64,000 bases of DNA. It comes from Castanea sativa (Eukaryota; Streptophyta; Magnoliopsida; Fagales; Fagaceae). Below, one piece after another: positions 1 through 11,160 of the stretch. The DNA lies in the NCBI RefSeq assembly GCF_040712315.1, contig NC_134021.1:32151501-32215500 (forward strand). Direction: 5' to 3'. How positions within the stretch are numbered: the stretch's first letter is position 1; the number at the start of each line of letters is the position of its first letter. Under the pieces are notes generated by a model that made no database searches, was not told where the DNA came from, and worked only from the letters and a program-made list of their open reading frames with translations. Made by a program: the position numbers and the translations under genes.

Positions 1-3000
1 CGGCGTTCTTCCAAGGAACATTCCGATGCTGTCAAGGAGGAGGTGCTCAAACTCAAGAGGGCTGGGGCTATTAAAGAGGTTTTCTACCCCGAATTGTTGG
101 CGCATACGGTCGTGGTCAAAAAGAAGAATGGAACGTGGAGAGTATGTGTGGACTTCACGGATTTGAATAAGGCCTGCCCCAAGGATTCGTTCCCAATGCC
201 GCGTATTGACCAGCTTGTGGACGCCACTGTCGGACATCCTCGTATGAGTTTTTTGGATGCCTTCCAGGGTTACCATCAGATTCCATTGGCATTGGAGGAT
301 CAAGAGAAGACTGCTTTCATTATTCCAACAGGGAACTACCACTATAAGGTCATGCCGTTTGGGTTGAAGAATGCTGGGGCTACCTACCAAAGAATGATGA
401 CCAGAATGTTCGAACAGCAACTAGGGAAGACCATTGAGGTATATGTGGATGATATGGTGGTGAAGAGTAAAACAATACCTTCACACGTTAATGATTTGGC
501 TAACACCTTCCAGGTGCTAAGAAAGTACAAGTTGCGCCTTAATGCCTCAAAGTGCTCTTTTGGCGTGGGATCTGAAAAGTTCTTGGGATATATGATTACT
601 CATAGAGGCAAAGAGGTAAACCCAGCGCAGGTCAAGGCTATTCAGGATTTGCAGCCTCCTCGGAACCTAAAAGAAATCCAAAAATTGACCAGAATGATTG
701 CCGCACTGAGCAGATTTATCTCTCGGTCAGCTGACCGGTGCCGTCCTTTCTTCCAGTTTTTGAATAAATGGAAGGGGTTTCAATGGACCAAGGACTGCGT
801 GTTAGCCTTCCAACAGCTTAAGCATTATCTTTCTTGGCCACCCATTTTGTCTCGCCCCGAGGCGGACGAGGTGTTGTTTGCTTATCTGGCAGTGGCCGTC
901 CACGCGGTCAGCCTGGTCCTCATAAGGGATGAAAGCGAGGTGCAAAGACCGGTCTACTACGTTAGTAAGTCTTTGAATGAGGCCGAGGTGCGCTATCTAC
1001 TCTTGGAGAAAGCACTTTTGGCCATAGTTCATGCCACGCGGAAGCTTCCTCATTATTTCTAGTCTCACACTGTGGTGGTCCTTACCCAATTGCCTCTCAA
1101 GGCGGTGTTACGCAGCGCCGATTATTCTGGCAGGGTGGCAAAATGGGGAACCATTTTGGGAGCCTTTGACGTTAAGTACAGGCCTCGCACCTCCGTGAAG
1201 GGCCAGGTCCTTGCTGACTTGGTGGCAGAGTTTACCGAACCATTGCTAGAAGAAACTCTGAAAGAAGCACACATGGATGGAAAATCAGTTGGTGTGATCA
1301 CACCCGCAGCACCTCCGACTTGGAAAATGTATGTGGATGGGGCAGCTAATCAGAGAGGGTCTGGTGTCGGACTTGTCCTAATATCCCCTAAGGGAATTGT
1401 CTTTGAAAAATCTCTAAGGCTGTCATTCTCGGCTACTAATAATGAAGCCGAGTACGAAGCAGTCTTGGTGGGCATGAACATGGTACATAGGATGGGTGGA
1501 AAGGAAGTCCATGCGTTCTTGGACTCTCAGTTAGTGGTCGGCCAGGTCACGGGGACCATGGAGGCTAGGGACCTAAGAATGCAGGAATATTTGGCCCAGG
1601 TCAAGCGTCAGCAAGCTGAATTTGACTCCTTCGTCTTAGCTCACATTTCTAGGAATGGAAACACCCATGCAGATTCTTTTGGCCACATTGGCAACTTCTT
1701 TGGCTCAGGATTTGCTAGAGCCAACTCTTATCGCTGTCAATGCGGCTCGCATCCATCTAATAAGGCCTGGACCTAGTTGGATTGACCCGGTCATATCTTT
1801 TCTTAAAAACGATATCCTTCCTAAAGATAAGTCTAAAGCAGATAAGATACGTCGAAAGGCGCCACGTTTCTGGTTGTCCGAGGACCAGAAACTGTATAAA
1901 CGATCCTTCTCAGGACCGTACTTGTTGTGTGTGCACCCTGAATCAACGGAAGCACTTCTGGAAGAACTGCATGAAGGGATTTGTGGGAGCCACACCAGGA
2001 GAAGATCCTTAGCCCACAGAGCTCTGACTCAGGGTTATTGGTGGCCCAATATGCAGAGGGAGGCTCAAGATTATGCTCGAAAATGTGATCAATGTCAGAG
2101 GTTCGCCCCTAATATTTATCAACCTGGAGGGGTTCTCAACCCCCTCTCCAGTCCTTGGCCTTTCGCACAATGGGGATTGGACATCGTGGGGCCGTTTCTG
2201 AGGGCTGCAGGAAACAAAAGATGGCTTCTCGTGGGGACAGACTACTTCACTAAATGGGTTGAGGCCGAGCCCTTAGCAAATATCAGAGACGTTGATTCCA
2301 AGAAGTTTGTTTGGAAAAACATTGTCACTAGATTCAGAATACCACATACGCTTATTTCAGACAACGGCGTTCAATTCGATAGCAAGGCTTTTAGGAAATA
2401 TTGTGGTGATATGGGCATCATAAATAGGTATTCCACCCCAGCTTATCCTCAGGGAAATGGGCAAGCCGAGACCGTCAACAAGGTCATAGTCAGTGGGCTC
2501 AAGAAAAGGTTGGACGATGCGAAAGGCAGATGGGTAGAAGAACTACCACACGTCTTGTGGACGTATCGGACTACACCACGCAGGTCCACTGGAGAAACGC
2601 CATTCTCTATGACTTATGGAGTCGAGGTGGTGATACCACTAGAATCTGGTTTTCCCACCCTAAAGACAAGTTCTTTTAGCCCGGAGAATAACGATGGCCT
2701 CCTAGAGAAATGCCTGGATTTGGTTGAGGAATGGCGCGAAGCAGCTATGGTCCAAATGGCTTATTATCAACAGAAGCTTAAGCGAGGATCTAATGCCCAC
2801 GTGAAGCTAAGACCACTTGCACCTGGGGATCTTGTACTAAGAAAAGTTGTGGGCACCGCTAAGAACCCAGCTTGGGGTAAGCTAGGACCAAACTGGGAAG
2901 GTCTCTATCGCATTGTTTCAGTAGCTGGCATAAGGTCGTATCGTCTAGCTGATCTAGACGAAAGAATTGTACAACGCCCCTGGAATGTAAATAACCTTCG

Positions 3001-3016
3001 AAGGTATTACTATTAA
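1..3016 (+). pseudogene. pol: gypsy pol (RT, RNase H, integrase), broken
   Basis: The reading frame is open from base 1, so the N-terminal part lies outside the window. The RT active site YVDD is coded at 442-453. Gypsy RNase H sequence follows and is cut by a TAG at 1060-1062 in otherwise continuous frame. A second RNase H-like domain starts with YVDGAANQRGSG near 1330. One extra base in the T-run near 1675-1680 shifts the frame: the protein continues in the frame that runs to 3016. Integrase has the H2C2 zinc site (about 1968-2097) and the DDE triad as codons at 2180 (D), 2360 (D) and 2468 (E), with 35 residues between the last two, the usual D35E spacing. No chromodomain is seen at the C-terminus, which ends at TAA 3014-3016. 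Two lesions make it a pseudogene. Confidence 0.92.
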
Positions 3017-3072
3017 AAAAGTGTGCTTTTCTTAGTTAACAGTTCAAAGTTATAAATATCTCAGGGGCTTAC

Positions 3073-3640
3073 AGTTACTATTCTTAAGTGTCAAACAGAA
3101 ACTTGGTTAAGTATGGTCCTCGGACCACAAACCTTGTGGAAATTGATATCTTGTCATTTGTTAAACGAAACCTTAGTTATGCCGGGTCCTCGGACCTCCT
3201 ACTTTGGGGAAATTAACATTTGAAGTTACTATTCTTAAGTGTCAAACAGAAACTTGGTTAAGTAGGGTCCTCGGACCACAAATCTTGTGGAAATTGATAT
3301 CTTGTCATTTGTTAAACAGAACCTTAGTTATGCCGGGTCCTCAGACCTCCTACTTTGGGGAAATTAACATTTGAAATTACTATTCTTAAGTGTCAAACAG
3401 AAACTTGGTTAAGTAGGGTCCTCGGACCACAAACCTTGTGGAAATTGATATCTTGTCATTTGTTAAACAGAACCTTAGTTATGCCGGGTCCTCGGACCTC
3501 CTACTTTGGGGAAATTAACATTTGAAGTTACTATTCTTAAGTGTCAAGCAGAAACTTGGTTAATTATGGTTCTCGGACCACAAGCCTTGTGAAAATTGAT
3601 ATCTTCTCATTTGTTAAACAACACCTTAGTCACTGTTTTT
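3073..3640 (+). repeat. 151-bp tandem array in gypsy 3' spacer
   Basis: Units begin at about 3073, 3224, 3375 and 3526, exactly 151 bp apart. The last is partial and more diverged. Each unit contains the half-palindrome GGTCCTCGGACC and the phrase TTGTTAAACAGAACC. It lies between the pol stop and the antisense gene. Confidence 0.93.
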
Positions 3641-4114
3641 ATCCTTATCACACGCTTTGTGGAAATCAGTATCTTACCATTCATTAACTTAGATCTTAAG
3701 TTCTATATCTTTAAGTGTTAAAGAAATTTTTGTAAGGAATGGCCCTCGGACCTTACATCCTACTGAAAGTAATACCTCAGATTACAAAAGTTTAACCATC
3801 ATATGAGTTTTTTAACTAAGGCATTGTTTAATATCTAGACTAAGTTAATCTCTGTCAGGTTCTTAAATATTCTACTTTGCAAAGCAAATATTCGCATGGC
3901 TGTTTGGAGGTTATGATTGTGCAACTCCTGGAGTTAGAGTTGTTTATTCTGTTCTTCCTTTAACTATGTATTAGTGAGAACTTTCATGACAAGCACAAAA
4001 ATAATAAAGTAAAACAAATACAACATGAGTGAAAGTTGAATAAAATTGTTCTTCATTAATTATATACATCATCAAAAAAAAAAGGGGGAGTACATGAAAG
4101 TCCTATGCTAGGCC
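3641..4114. other. gypsy spacer, no gene seen
   Basis: AT-rich spacer between the tandem array and the end of the antisense gene. It still carries degraded pieces of the 151-bp unit (for example GGCCCTCGGACC near 3740). I see no coding signal. Confidence 0.6.
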
Positions 4115-6646
4115 CTAAGCTTGGGGAGGGGGGTCTTGGAGGGAGCTGTTGCCAACCTCAGTGCTCTTCAATTCCAGCTCAAAGGTAGACAAAACTTGCT
4201 TCCTTTTGTCTGTTGAAGGAACGAGGGGCTCCACGTTCTGAATTTGCTCCTTCTCGGCACCGCCACTCTCGTCCTTCTCTTTATGGGAACCTTCAGGTTC
4301 TGTAGGATCAGGAACAAGTTCTTGCACCACAGGAGGAAGGGCAAGGGAGGCAACAACATGAGGGTCTTCTATCTCCTGTATGTCTAGGGGAAGCCAAATG
4401 TTCTCAGGCTTCCTCAACTCGGAAGCTTAAGGAACCCCTACCGCATTCATGGCCTCTCTCCAGACCTGTTGACAGTACTCTCGGCACAAGGCCGTAAAGG
4501 TTTCTGTCAACAGTTCTTGCATTGCATTTACGCCTTCCTGATAGCTGGCCTTCTTCGCGGCCTCCAGTGCGTGCTTGTGGGCGTGAGTCTCCTCCTTCGC
4601 CCGCGTAAGCTCCTTCTCCAAATCAGAGCGTGCTCGTTGGGCTTGAGAGAGCTCGTCATCCTTTTGGCGAAGAAGCTTACGTTGCCCCTCCACTTGGTTT
4701 TCCATCGTCTTTAAGCTGGCCTCGGCACCATCCTTCTCTCTTTTTAAATCGGCCAGCTGCAATGTGATCTTCCCATTCTCTACTAGGACCTGGCCTAGGG
4801 ACCTTTCTGCCTCTTGTCGTAGCTCTTGCTCCATCCCAGCGCATTTCCGAGAATCCTCCACGAACTTCTCGGCTGCGAAAACTTCTTGGATGGCCTGCAA
4901 AAAAAAAAAATGTCAGGAGGTTAAATATGGTAAAGTGTTTACAAATGAATCTAGAGTACAAGTGTGAGGTGGAACTTACCAGAGCTAAATCCCTTTTTAA
5001 TGAAAGGAACAACTGAGGCTGGCCCATCTTCTCCAAGGTTTCCATATCCTTGGGCAGCAGAAGAGGACGCTCCAACGCCTCAGCCAAGTGGTGGGCGTGG
5101 CCTTGTTGGATTGCCCTAATACTGGAGTGGCAGGAGATTAGTGCACCGTCCAGTCTTAAGTCAGGAGACTAGATAGCCGGTGCTCGGTGCACTTCGGCCA
5201 TGTCTCTGATCTCCCTACTCTCGACTGAGCGAGCCCGACCTTTGCCCTTGTCCAGCTTCTGCTGCTGAGCTGGCTGTGGTTGTTGTCGTGGCTTTTTTTG
5301 TTTTTCGCCACCAGTCTCCTCGGCCTTCCCCTTTCTTTTCTTTTTAGGCTCCTCAGTTGGAAGTTTGGGTTCGGCTGGAGGAGGGGGAGGTGGCAAAGAT
5401 GGAAGAGCTTGGGACCTTCCCACCCTCTTCTGAGCAACTTTCTCGCCTCTTTTGGTTAGAAGGCCTTGAAGTTTGTCCATGTCCTCCTCGGAGTCATCTT
5501 CTGGGTGGGCAACAACGAACCCTGCAATTCCAAAGGCCTCGGTGGGCTCTTCTTCCTCGTCAGAGAGTATGACGAATTGGTTTCCTCGGGGTCTTTCGAC
5601 GTCCTCGAGCTGAAACTTATCTATTTCGTCGTCTAATGTGTGCGAAGAGGACACTTGCTCCTCCGGGACAACAGTTGCTTGGGAGTGTGTCGAGAGGGGG
5701 ATCGCCGCAATAGGACGACTGTACAGAATGGTGTTGGGGTCGTCAGGAATGTCGTGGTCGGCTAAGAAGTGCGGTCTGGCTACGTGAATCCTTCTTCGCC
5801 TCCGGTCACCCGCAATGATGGCGTTCTCAATCTCCTGGAAGTCCGAGGAGATAGGGTCGTACCCTAATATCAAATGAGCCGCCCTAAGTTGTAAGTCTTC
5901 ACTCACGAACACCTCTGAGCGTAGCACTCGGTTCAGATCTGCGACGTTACAATGGCTCAAGCGAGGGCGCACGTGTTGTTTATTTGCAAAGAAAGACACC
6001 AAAACAAACAAACATGGTCAGATTTGTGGGACATGTAATAAACTAAAGTTAGACGCTTAAGTAGATGCAAATGTACATTTTTAGATGTTAGGTGGAGTTA
6101 TGGGGTGGGAAATTAGATCCTAAGGAGTCGCACCTGGATCTCCCCACTCAACTGGGCAGTGAAGGCCGTCGTGCCAGTTGCCTGAGACGATGAGGTAGTC
6201 GTCCTTCATGCCTTTATTGGACTTGGGCAAACAGGAGACCAACCTAACTACGCTAGAGCGAGATTTGATATAATAGCCTACCCTAGTGAGTTTGTGGCAT
6301 TCGTACATAAAGGCAACGTCATGCCAGGTAAGGTTCAGACCCATCTGCTCATTTAGAGCATTGACGCTTCCTAAGACTCTAAAGACGTTGGGAGCACACT
6401 GGCCAGGACACAACCGGTGGTTGCGGAGGTATTCCCTAGTCACACTTCTCATAGGGAGGGTCATCCCACCTTCTATGAAGGCAATCATGGGGATGATAAC
6501 CTCTTCCGGTTTCCTAGACCCAGCTACGGCTTCCGCCGGGCTTCCGCCGGACAGTATCTTAAACCTACGTCACTGGGAATGTGGTATTTGGCTCTGAAGC
6601 CTTCCATCCCAGCGGCGGTGTCAACTAAACACTTAAATCTACTCAT
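4115..6646 (-). pseudogene. antisense spliced gene of the gypsy element, copy 1
   Basis: Read on the minus strand this is a three-exon gene: exon 1 about 6646-6134, exon 2 about 5984-4980, exon 3 4894-4115. Exon 1 starts with MSRFKCLVDTAAG. Exon 2 contains KQHVRPRLSHCNVADLNRVL, then an acidic stretch, a proline run and a lysine-rich basic tail. Exon 3 codes a coiled coil of about 150 residues rich in E, K, Q and A, then an acidic tail ending PPPQA. Donors GTGCG (6133) and GTAAG (4979) and the acceptor TTTGCAG (before 4894) are visible. Damage: a short duplication in exon 1 shifts the frame near 6540, the exon 2 acceptor reads AA instead of AG, a TAG stands at 5169-5171 and a TAA at 4427-4429. 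I do not recognise a named domain; function unknown. It is homologous to the gene at 62270-63906. Confidence 0.75.
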
Positions 6647-7138
6647 TAGGAAGGAAGGAAAGACTAAGTTTTAAGAGGGAGAACGGTTAAAATGGGAGCC
6701 GAGGACAAGATCCGAGGAGAATGGAGTAAAGAAAAAGAATAGGAACTTACAAGTTTGAAGTTGTGCGAGTTTCCACGAATTTCTGTAGAGAAAAGGTGAT
6801 TACTGATGTTTTGATGGGATTGGCCTCTGAAGAAATAAATGAAGGTGCAGGTTCCCAAAGCGTCACGACGCGCGAGAAGCGGCCTCGAAATTATATTCGT
6901 CCCGCCCAAATTTTCAGGGGGTAACAAGGGCCGTTGGATGCTCATCTTACCGTTGAACGTGGGAGACAAGGTGTAACTTACGGTAATTAATGCGCGCGTT
7001 TTTGAAATTAAAATCGCCAAGTGGCATCCTCTGGAACGCAAAACGATCTCCACACGTGTAGTTTATTTACAAAACGTGTGGGGTAAGTTCTTGTTGGATC
7101 AAAACCCTATTTTTCTCCTCGGATGCTGAAAAATAGAG

Positions 7139-7152
7139 TTTTGAGGGGCTAT
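7139..7152 (+). other. polypurine tract of the gypsy element
   Basis: TTTTGAGGGGCT followed by AT directly precedes the LTR start TGTGGGGA. The same tract stands at the matching place in the inverted copy (61776-61790), which supports it as the plus-strand priming site. Confidence 0.7.
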
Positions 7153-7855
7153 TGTGGGGAGTAAAAGAACCCAAGCGGGTATTTGGACCCTTGGGCTCTA
7201 GCAAGGAGGGCCGATCTGTTCTTGAGCTAAGAATTTGTTAGTACTGCGAATCGGCCCAAACGCTGAGGGTCCGAGGACACATCCGAGGGTGAGTTTCTCC
7301 TCCGATAGACCCAAGAAAACTCGTAGATTCACTACGAAGGTCAAGGCAGAACTCTGAAAAGACTGTTGGTTAAGAGGGGGAAACCCTAAACCTTCTAGAT
7401 ACACCGATGTTAGAAAAATATCATAAGCAAAGGCTGCCACCTCCACATTAAAGACTCTGCACCTACCTCCCTGGCCGCATTAATGGGGAAGTGACCCCTG
7501 AACAGTAAAACTGAAACTTCTGGTCACTATTCAAAAGCATCAGGAAAAGAAGTATTTAAGGGGGGTAAAGGCCAAAGAAAAGGGCCCAGTTTGAAACGGA
7601 GAAAGAAATTAAGAATTGTAATCTTTAAGAAAGAAAGAGAAATAATATAGCAGTAGTCCTCGGCTCACGTCCGAGGAGGCCCGTCGGCAATTATCATTCA
7701 TTATGTACAAGTGTTTGCACGCCAAAGCCTGTTATCAAGTTCTCAGTACCTTTAGTCTAGATTTCAAGCCCACGCTCTACAAATTTCATTGTTTAAGGCT
7801 CATTGGGCCTGAGCCCATAATTTTCTTTGGGTCCAGGTGCAATTGTGCACTTACA
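7153..7855 (+). repeat. gypsy 3' LTR
   Basis: Begins TGTGGGGAGT after the polypurine tract and ends CACTTACA, giving TG...CA ends and about 703 bp. A TATA-like TATTTAAG near 7552 and a pyrimidine-poor leader suggest the promoter/U3-R area. AGTAT after the end would be a 5-bp target duplication, untestable here because the 5' LTR is outside the window. The 3' end is homologous to the LTR at 60978-61775. Confidence 0.8.
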
Positions 7856-8935
7856 AGTATAACACCAAAACAACACAAGCTATATGAAGAGAACTTAGTG
7901 TTTGGGTTTTATTTAGAAAGATGGGCAAAAGCGTAAATAACAAAATTGCATAATATATTTTTTAATACATATCTTAAAACTTAAATATATATATTAAATA
8001 TAGATGGGTCTGGTCAGGTTATGTGGATTTGTGAATCTTATGACCCAAACCAAACCCGACCCACTGTAAATATAAAAAAATAAAAATAAAAATTCACAAC
8101 CCAACCCAACCCACCAATCCCTAAAAACCGACCAAACCTAGTGGGTTGGGTTGGATTGGGTTGGTTTTGGCAAGTTGGCTACACACCCCTAATTGTAGGG
8201 ATCAACCAACTTCTACCCAAGTTAGGCTTTGACCAACAAAGGATAGGATCATCCTCCTAATCTCACAGTTCATTTCCATGGAAAAGCCGGTATTGTCCCT
8301 CTACTAAAAAAGTCCTGAACAAACAAAAACATCTTTCTTTTAATTTCATTTTCTATCCAAATATATTTCATAAATATCGCTACACATCCACAATTTGTTC
8401 ATAACATAAAATAAACATTGATAAACTTTGTGAAATCTCATTTCTTTTCAAGTATTTGATGCAAGAGAAGTTCTTTAAAACTGAAAACATGAACCACTAA
8501 AGGCTCACATCACTATCCCTTAACTTAAGGCATATATCTTGAAGTCTCAAAGCTTGTAGTGGAGTCCCCTACTAGTCCTGACCTGTCCCTAGTTCAAAGG
8601 ATAGCAATTCCATCACTTAGAACGCATTCTAACACATAAAGGTTATTCTTTTCACAACTTATCAGCTCTCGTGCATTTCCATTCCTTCTTATTCTTTATC
8701 CCATCTAGGTTCCTACCCTATAATTACCCAAAGGCAACCAAAAAGAAAGAATACAATTACATATCAAACATCAAACTTACCAATTATCAACTCAATCCTT
8801 TCACCATCGCTTTGGGAATAAATCCCCAATTTTACCAATTATCATATTTGATTTTTACACTTAATAATTCACTTGGTACAAAAATTCATAAAATTAAATG
8901 GGACACATGGCTCAAAATTGAGAATTCAATTGAAA

Positions 8936-8989
<54 letters not shown>

Positions 8990-9240
8990 TGGCAATTTTA
9001 AACATTTACACATAAAATCATAAAATAATTACAAACGGTCTTATTTTCATGTTGGGATCTTTTATACATATACTATAGATGTTATACATCAATTTCAAAT
9101 CCTTTTTGAAAACATCATATGACCTTGAACTAAAAAATCCGTTAAATAAAGCTCATATTTCATTCAATCCAATATACATACAAACAAGGTTTGCACTCAA
9201 ATCATACAAACAAAGCCAGGCCCCCCCCCCCCCCCCCTCC
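7856..9240. other. gene-free spacer with simple repeats
   Basis: AT-rich sequence. At 7990-8195 there is a block rich in GACCC and GGGTTGGG, a decayed element of the kind that ends in TAGGGGTGTG. A long (TA)n lies at about 8943-8987 and a C-run at 9222-9238. No credible gene. Confidence 0.6.
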
Positions 9241-9257
9241 AACTCCTATATTAAATA

Positions 9258-9776
9258 AACACTGATGGTAGTGCTATAGGTAATCTAGGATTGGCTGGTG
9301 CAAAAGGAGTATTAAGAAATCATCTGGGTGGCTGGATATCTGGTTTCTCCTCTCATTTGGGACTAGCAACAAATAATATGGCAGAATTGGCAGCTGTAAG
9401 ACAGGGTTTGGCAATTTCTTGGGATATGGAGTTTAAATTCATACAACTTGAGCTTGATTCTACTATAGTGCTAACTTGGTTAATAGAGACACATGCAACT
9501 TATCCTCCTAATATGATACCTTTAATTTGTGATTACAAGAATCTCATGGATCGAGACTAGGAGGTTCAAGTGCTTCACATTTACCGTGAAGCAAATGATT
9601 GCGCAGACGCTTTGGCGAAGTGGGGAGCTCACCAGCAACACCTTTTGTCTATTTATAGCATATGTCCCAGTTTTGTATATGTATGTTATATGCGGGATTT
9701 GGCAGGCCTCAAGACAAATAGACTATGTGTCCGACGGCCAAATGTTGTTGATGTATACACACTTAATTTATAAATA
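9258..9776 (+). pseudogene. RNase H-like C-terminal fragment of a LINE
   Basis: The frame reads NTDGSAIGNLG, then NNMAELAAVRQGL, LELDSTIV and HIYREANDCADALAKWG. These are the D, E, D and final D segments of the plant RNase H-like domain found at the C-terminus of L1-type LINE ORF2. A TAG at 9558-9560 interrupts the frame; coding similarity continues after it. About 170 codons remain, with no RT upstream, so it is a solitary remnant. Confidence 0.7.
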
Positions 9777-9779
9777 AGA

Positions 9780-10460
9780 CCCCTGTTTCCATTATATATA
9801 AAATAAAATAAAAAATAAAAAGCAAAAAGCCATGCCCTTTAGAAATCCTTTTTATCTACACGCAATTTCACATACGTATGCCCTTTAGAAATCCTTGTTA
9901 TCCACATGAATTGCACTCAAATATAACATAGGTATTTACATTATTGTAAATTATGTTCCATACCATTATTCAAACATTTTATCTAATAGTTTGACTTTTA
10001 AATTAACCTACTTAGAATTAAATATTTACTAAGCATATATCACTCATGCTAAATCAATTTGATATTACCTTACTGGTTACTAGGGTTAGTTGGACTAAGT
10101 TAAGGTATTAAAACGGTGCGAGGCATCACATCATTAGCACATGAGGGCTCCTCATCCGTTCCTTATAGCTCACTTCAACGCAACAGTAACGGTTCTAAGA
10201 TTTTTTTTTTTTTTTTTTTTCAGAATGGTCATTAAAAAACTTAAATTAAAAAATAAACATAAAAATAAACTTTTTTTGAAAAACTGAAACATATTCATAA
10301 AAATAAACTTGAATATATTGACATAATATATATATATATGCGTAAATATATAAAGTTTTAAAATTTTCTTTTACGAGTTTTCATATTTTGAAATCATTGT
10401 ATGATAGTTTCATCATCAATGCTATTAGCTACATCTTTTTATGTACAAAACCAAAAATTA
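9780..10460. other. gene-free AT-rich spacer
   Basis: Contains a short direct repeat (ATGCCCTTTAGAAATCC at about 9831 and 9878), a T-run at 10202-10220 and TA-rich stretches. No gene seen. Confidence 0.55.
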
Positions 10461-10469
10461 ATTACAACT

Positions 10470-11160
10470 ACACAAAATAAGATGACACGTAATTTCTACC
10501 TACATAGGTTGGGCTCACGACCGAGGGGAAAAATGGGCATTTGCCTTTAATTTACAAAATATGCAGCAAAATGCCCCATGTTTTAAACCTCAATATCTTT
10601 AAAATCGGGTTATAAGTATATTTTTAATTGAAACTCAACATTAGCAATGTTGAATTTCACTTAAATTTTCAAAAAAAAAATTAAGTGGCAAAATATGCAT
10701 AAAATTCAACATTGCTAATGTCAAGTTCCATCTGTAACTCGATCTTGTTAAAATCGAGTTTAAAAAATAGAGGCATTTTGCTAAATAGTTTTAAAACAGA
10801 TACATTTTGCTGCATAGTTTGTAAGTTAGAAGCAAATGCCCATTTTCTCCCACAACTGAGCTCTATCTCTCTTCAAAGGTTGGGTCCTATAATCAAGATT
10901 CATATTCATAGGAAATGGGTTATTGACGGTTAAATGCCCATGATTATATCATTCACAGGAAGATAATGGGCTTATCTCTCAACACGAGGCTCGGGCCCAC
11001 ATTTTCTCACGCTTAATGGGCTAATAATAAGATCCTAAGCACTTGGAGCCCAAATCTTTATAAAAATTCAAATGGGCCCAATCCACTTACAAGTGAGCTC
11101 ATGCACAACAAAGTGTTCTCAAGACCATCTTATCCATACTCCAAAAAGAGTTGAACTGTA
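10470..11160 (+). repeat. duplicated block, copy A (carries MITE)
   Basis: Flanks of the MITE at 10525-10850 match the block at about 15990-16325: ACTACACAAAAT, GGTTGGGCTCACG, GAGCTCTATCTCTCTTCAA, the CTTAATGGG and CACTTGGAGCCCA phrases and the final CTCCAAAAAGAGTTG appear in the same order. The copies are substantially diverged. They lie on either side of the peroxidase gene. Confidence 0.7.
10525..10850. mobile_element. Mutator-type MITE with long TIRs and 9-bp TSD
   Basis: The left end reads GGGGAAAAATGGGCATTTGC and the inverted right end reads GGAGAAAATGGGCATTTGC; pairing continues through ATGCAGCAAAATG. It is flanked by CACGACCGA (10516-10524) and CACAACTGA (10851-10859), a diverged 9-bp pair. 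The paralogous block near 16040 is uninterrupted (CACGGCCGAGCTC), which defines the insertion exactly. Length 326 bp, no coding capacity. The 9-bp duplication and TIR type point to a Mutator-like element. Confidence 0.85.

Larger units (their letters stand above)
1..7855 (+). mobile_element. Ty3/gypsy retrotransposon (Tat-type), 3' part
   Basis: The element enters from the left window edge inside reverse transcriptase, so its 5' LTR, gag and protease are not visible. Order: pol (RT, RNase H, second RNase H-like domain, integrase), a 151-bp tandem array, a spliced gene on the minus strand, a polypurine tract ending in GAGGGGCT at 7143-7150, and a 3' LTR. A second RNase H-like domain before integrase and extra antisense ORFs before the 3' LTR are known features of Tat/Retand/Ogre-type elements; assignment to that clade is inference from this layout. 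Pol holds an in-frame stop and a frameshift, so this copy is not autonomous. Confidence 0.88.

Noticed and set aside
3073..3640. Regularly spaced repeats considered as a CRISPR-like array
   Set aside because: Whole 151-bp units are repeated without unique spacers, inside a plant retrotransposon.
5357..5572. Plus-strand ORF over the antisense gene
   Set aside because: Shadow of the minus-strand acidic/proline-rich exon, which has a homologue in the second element.
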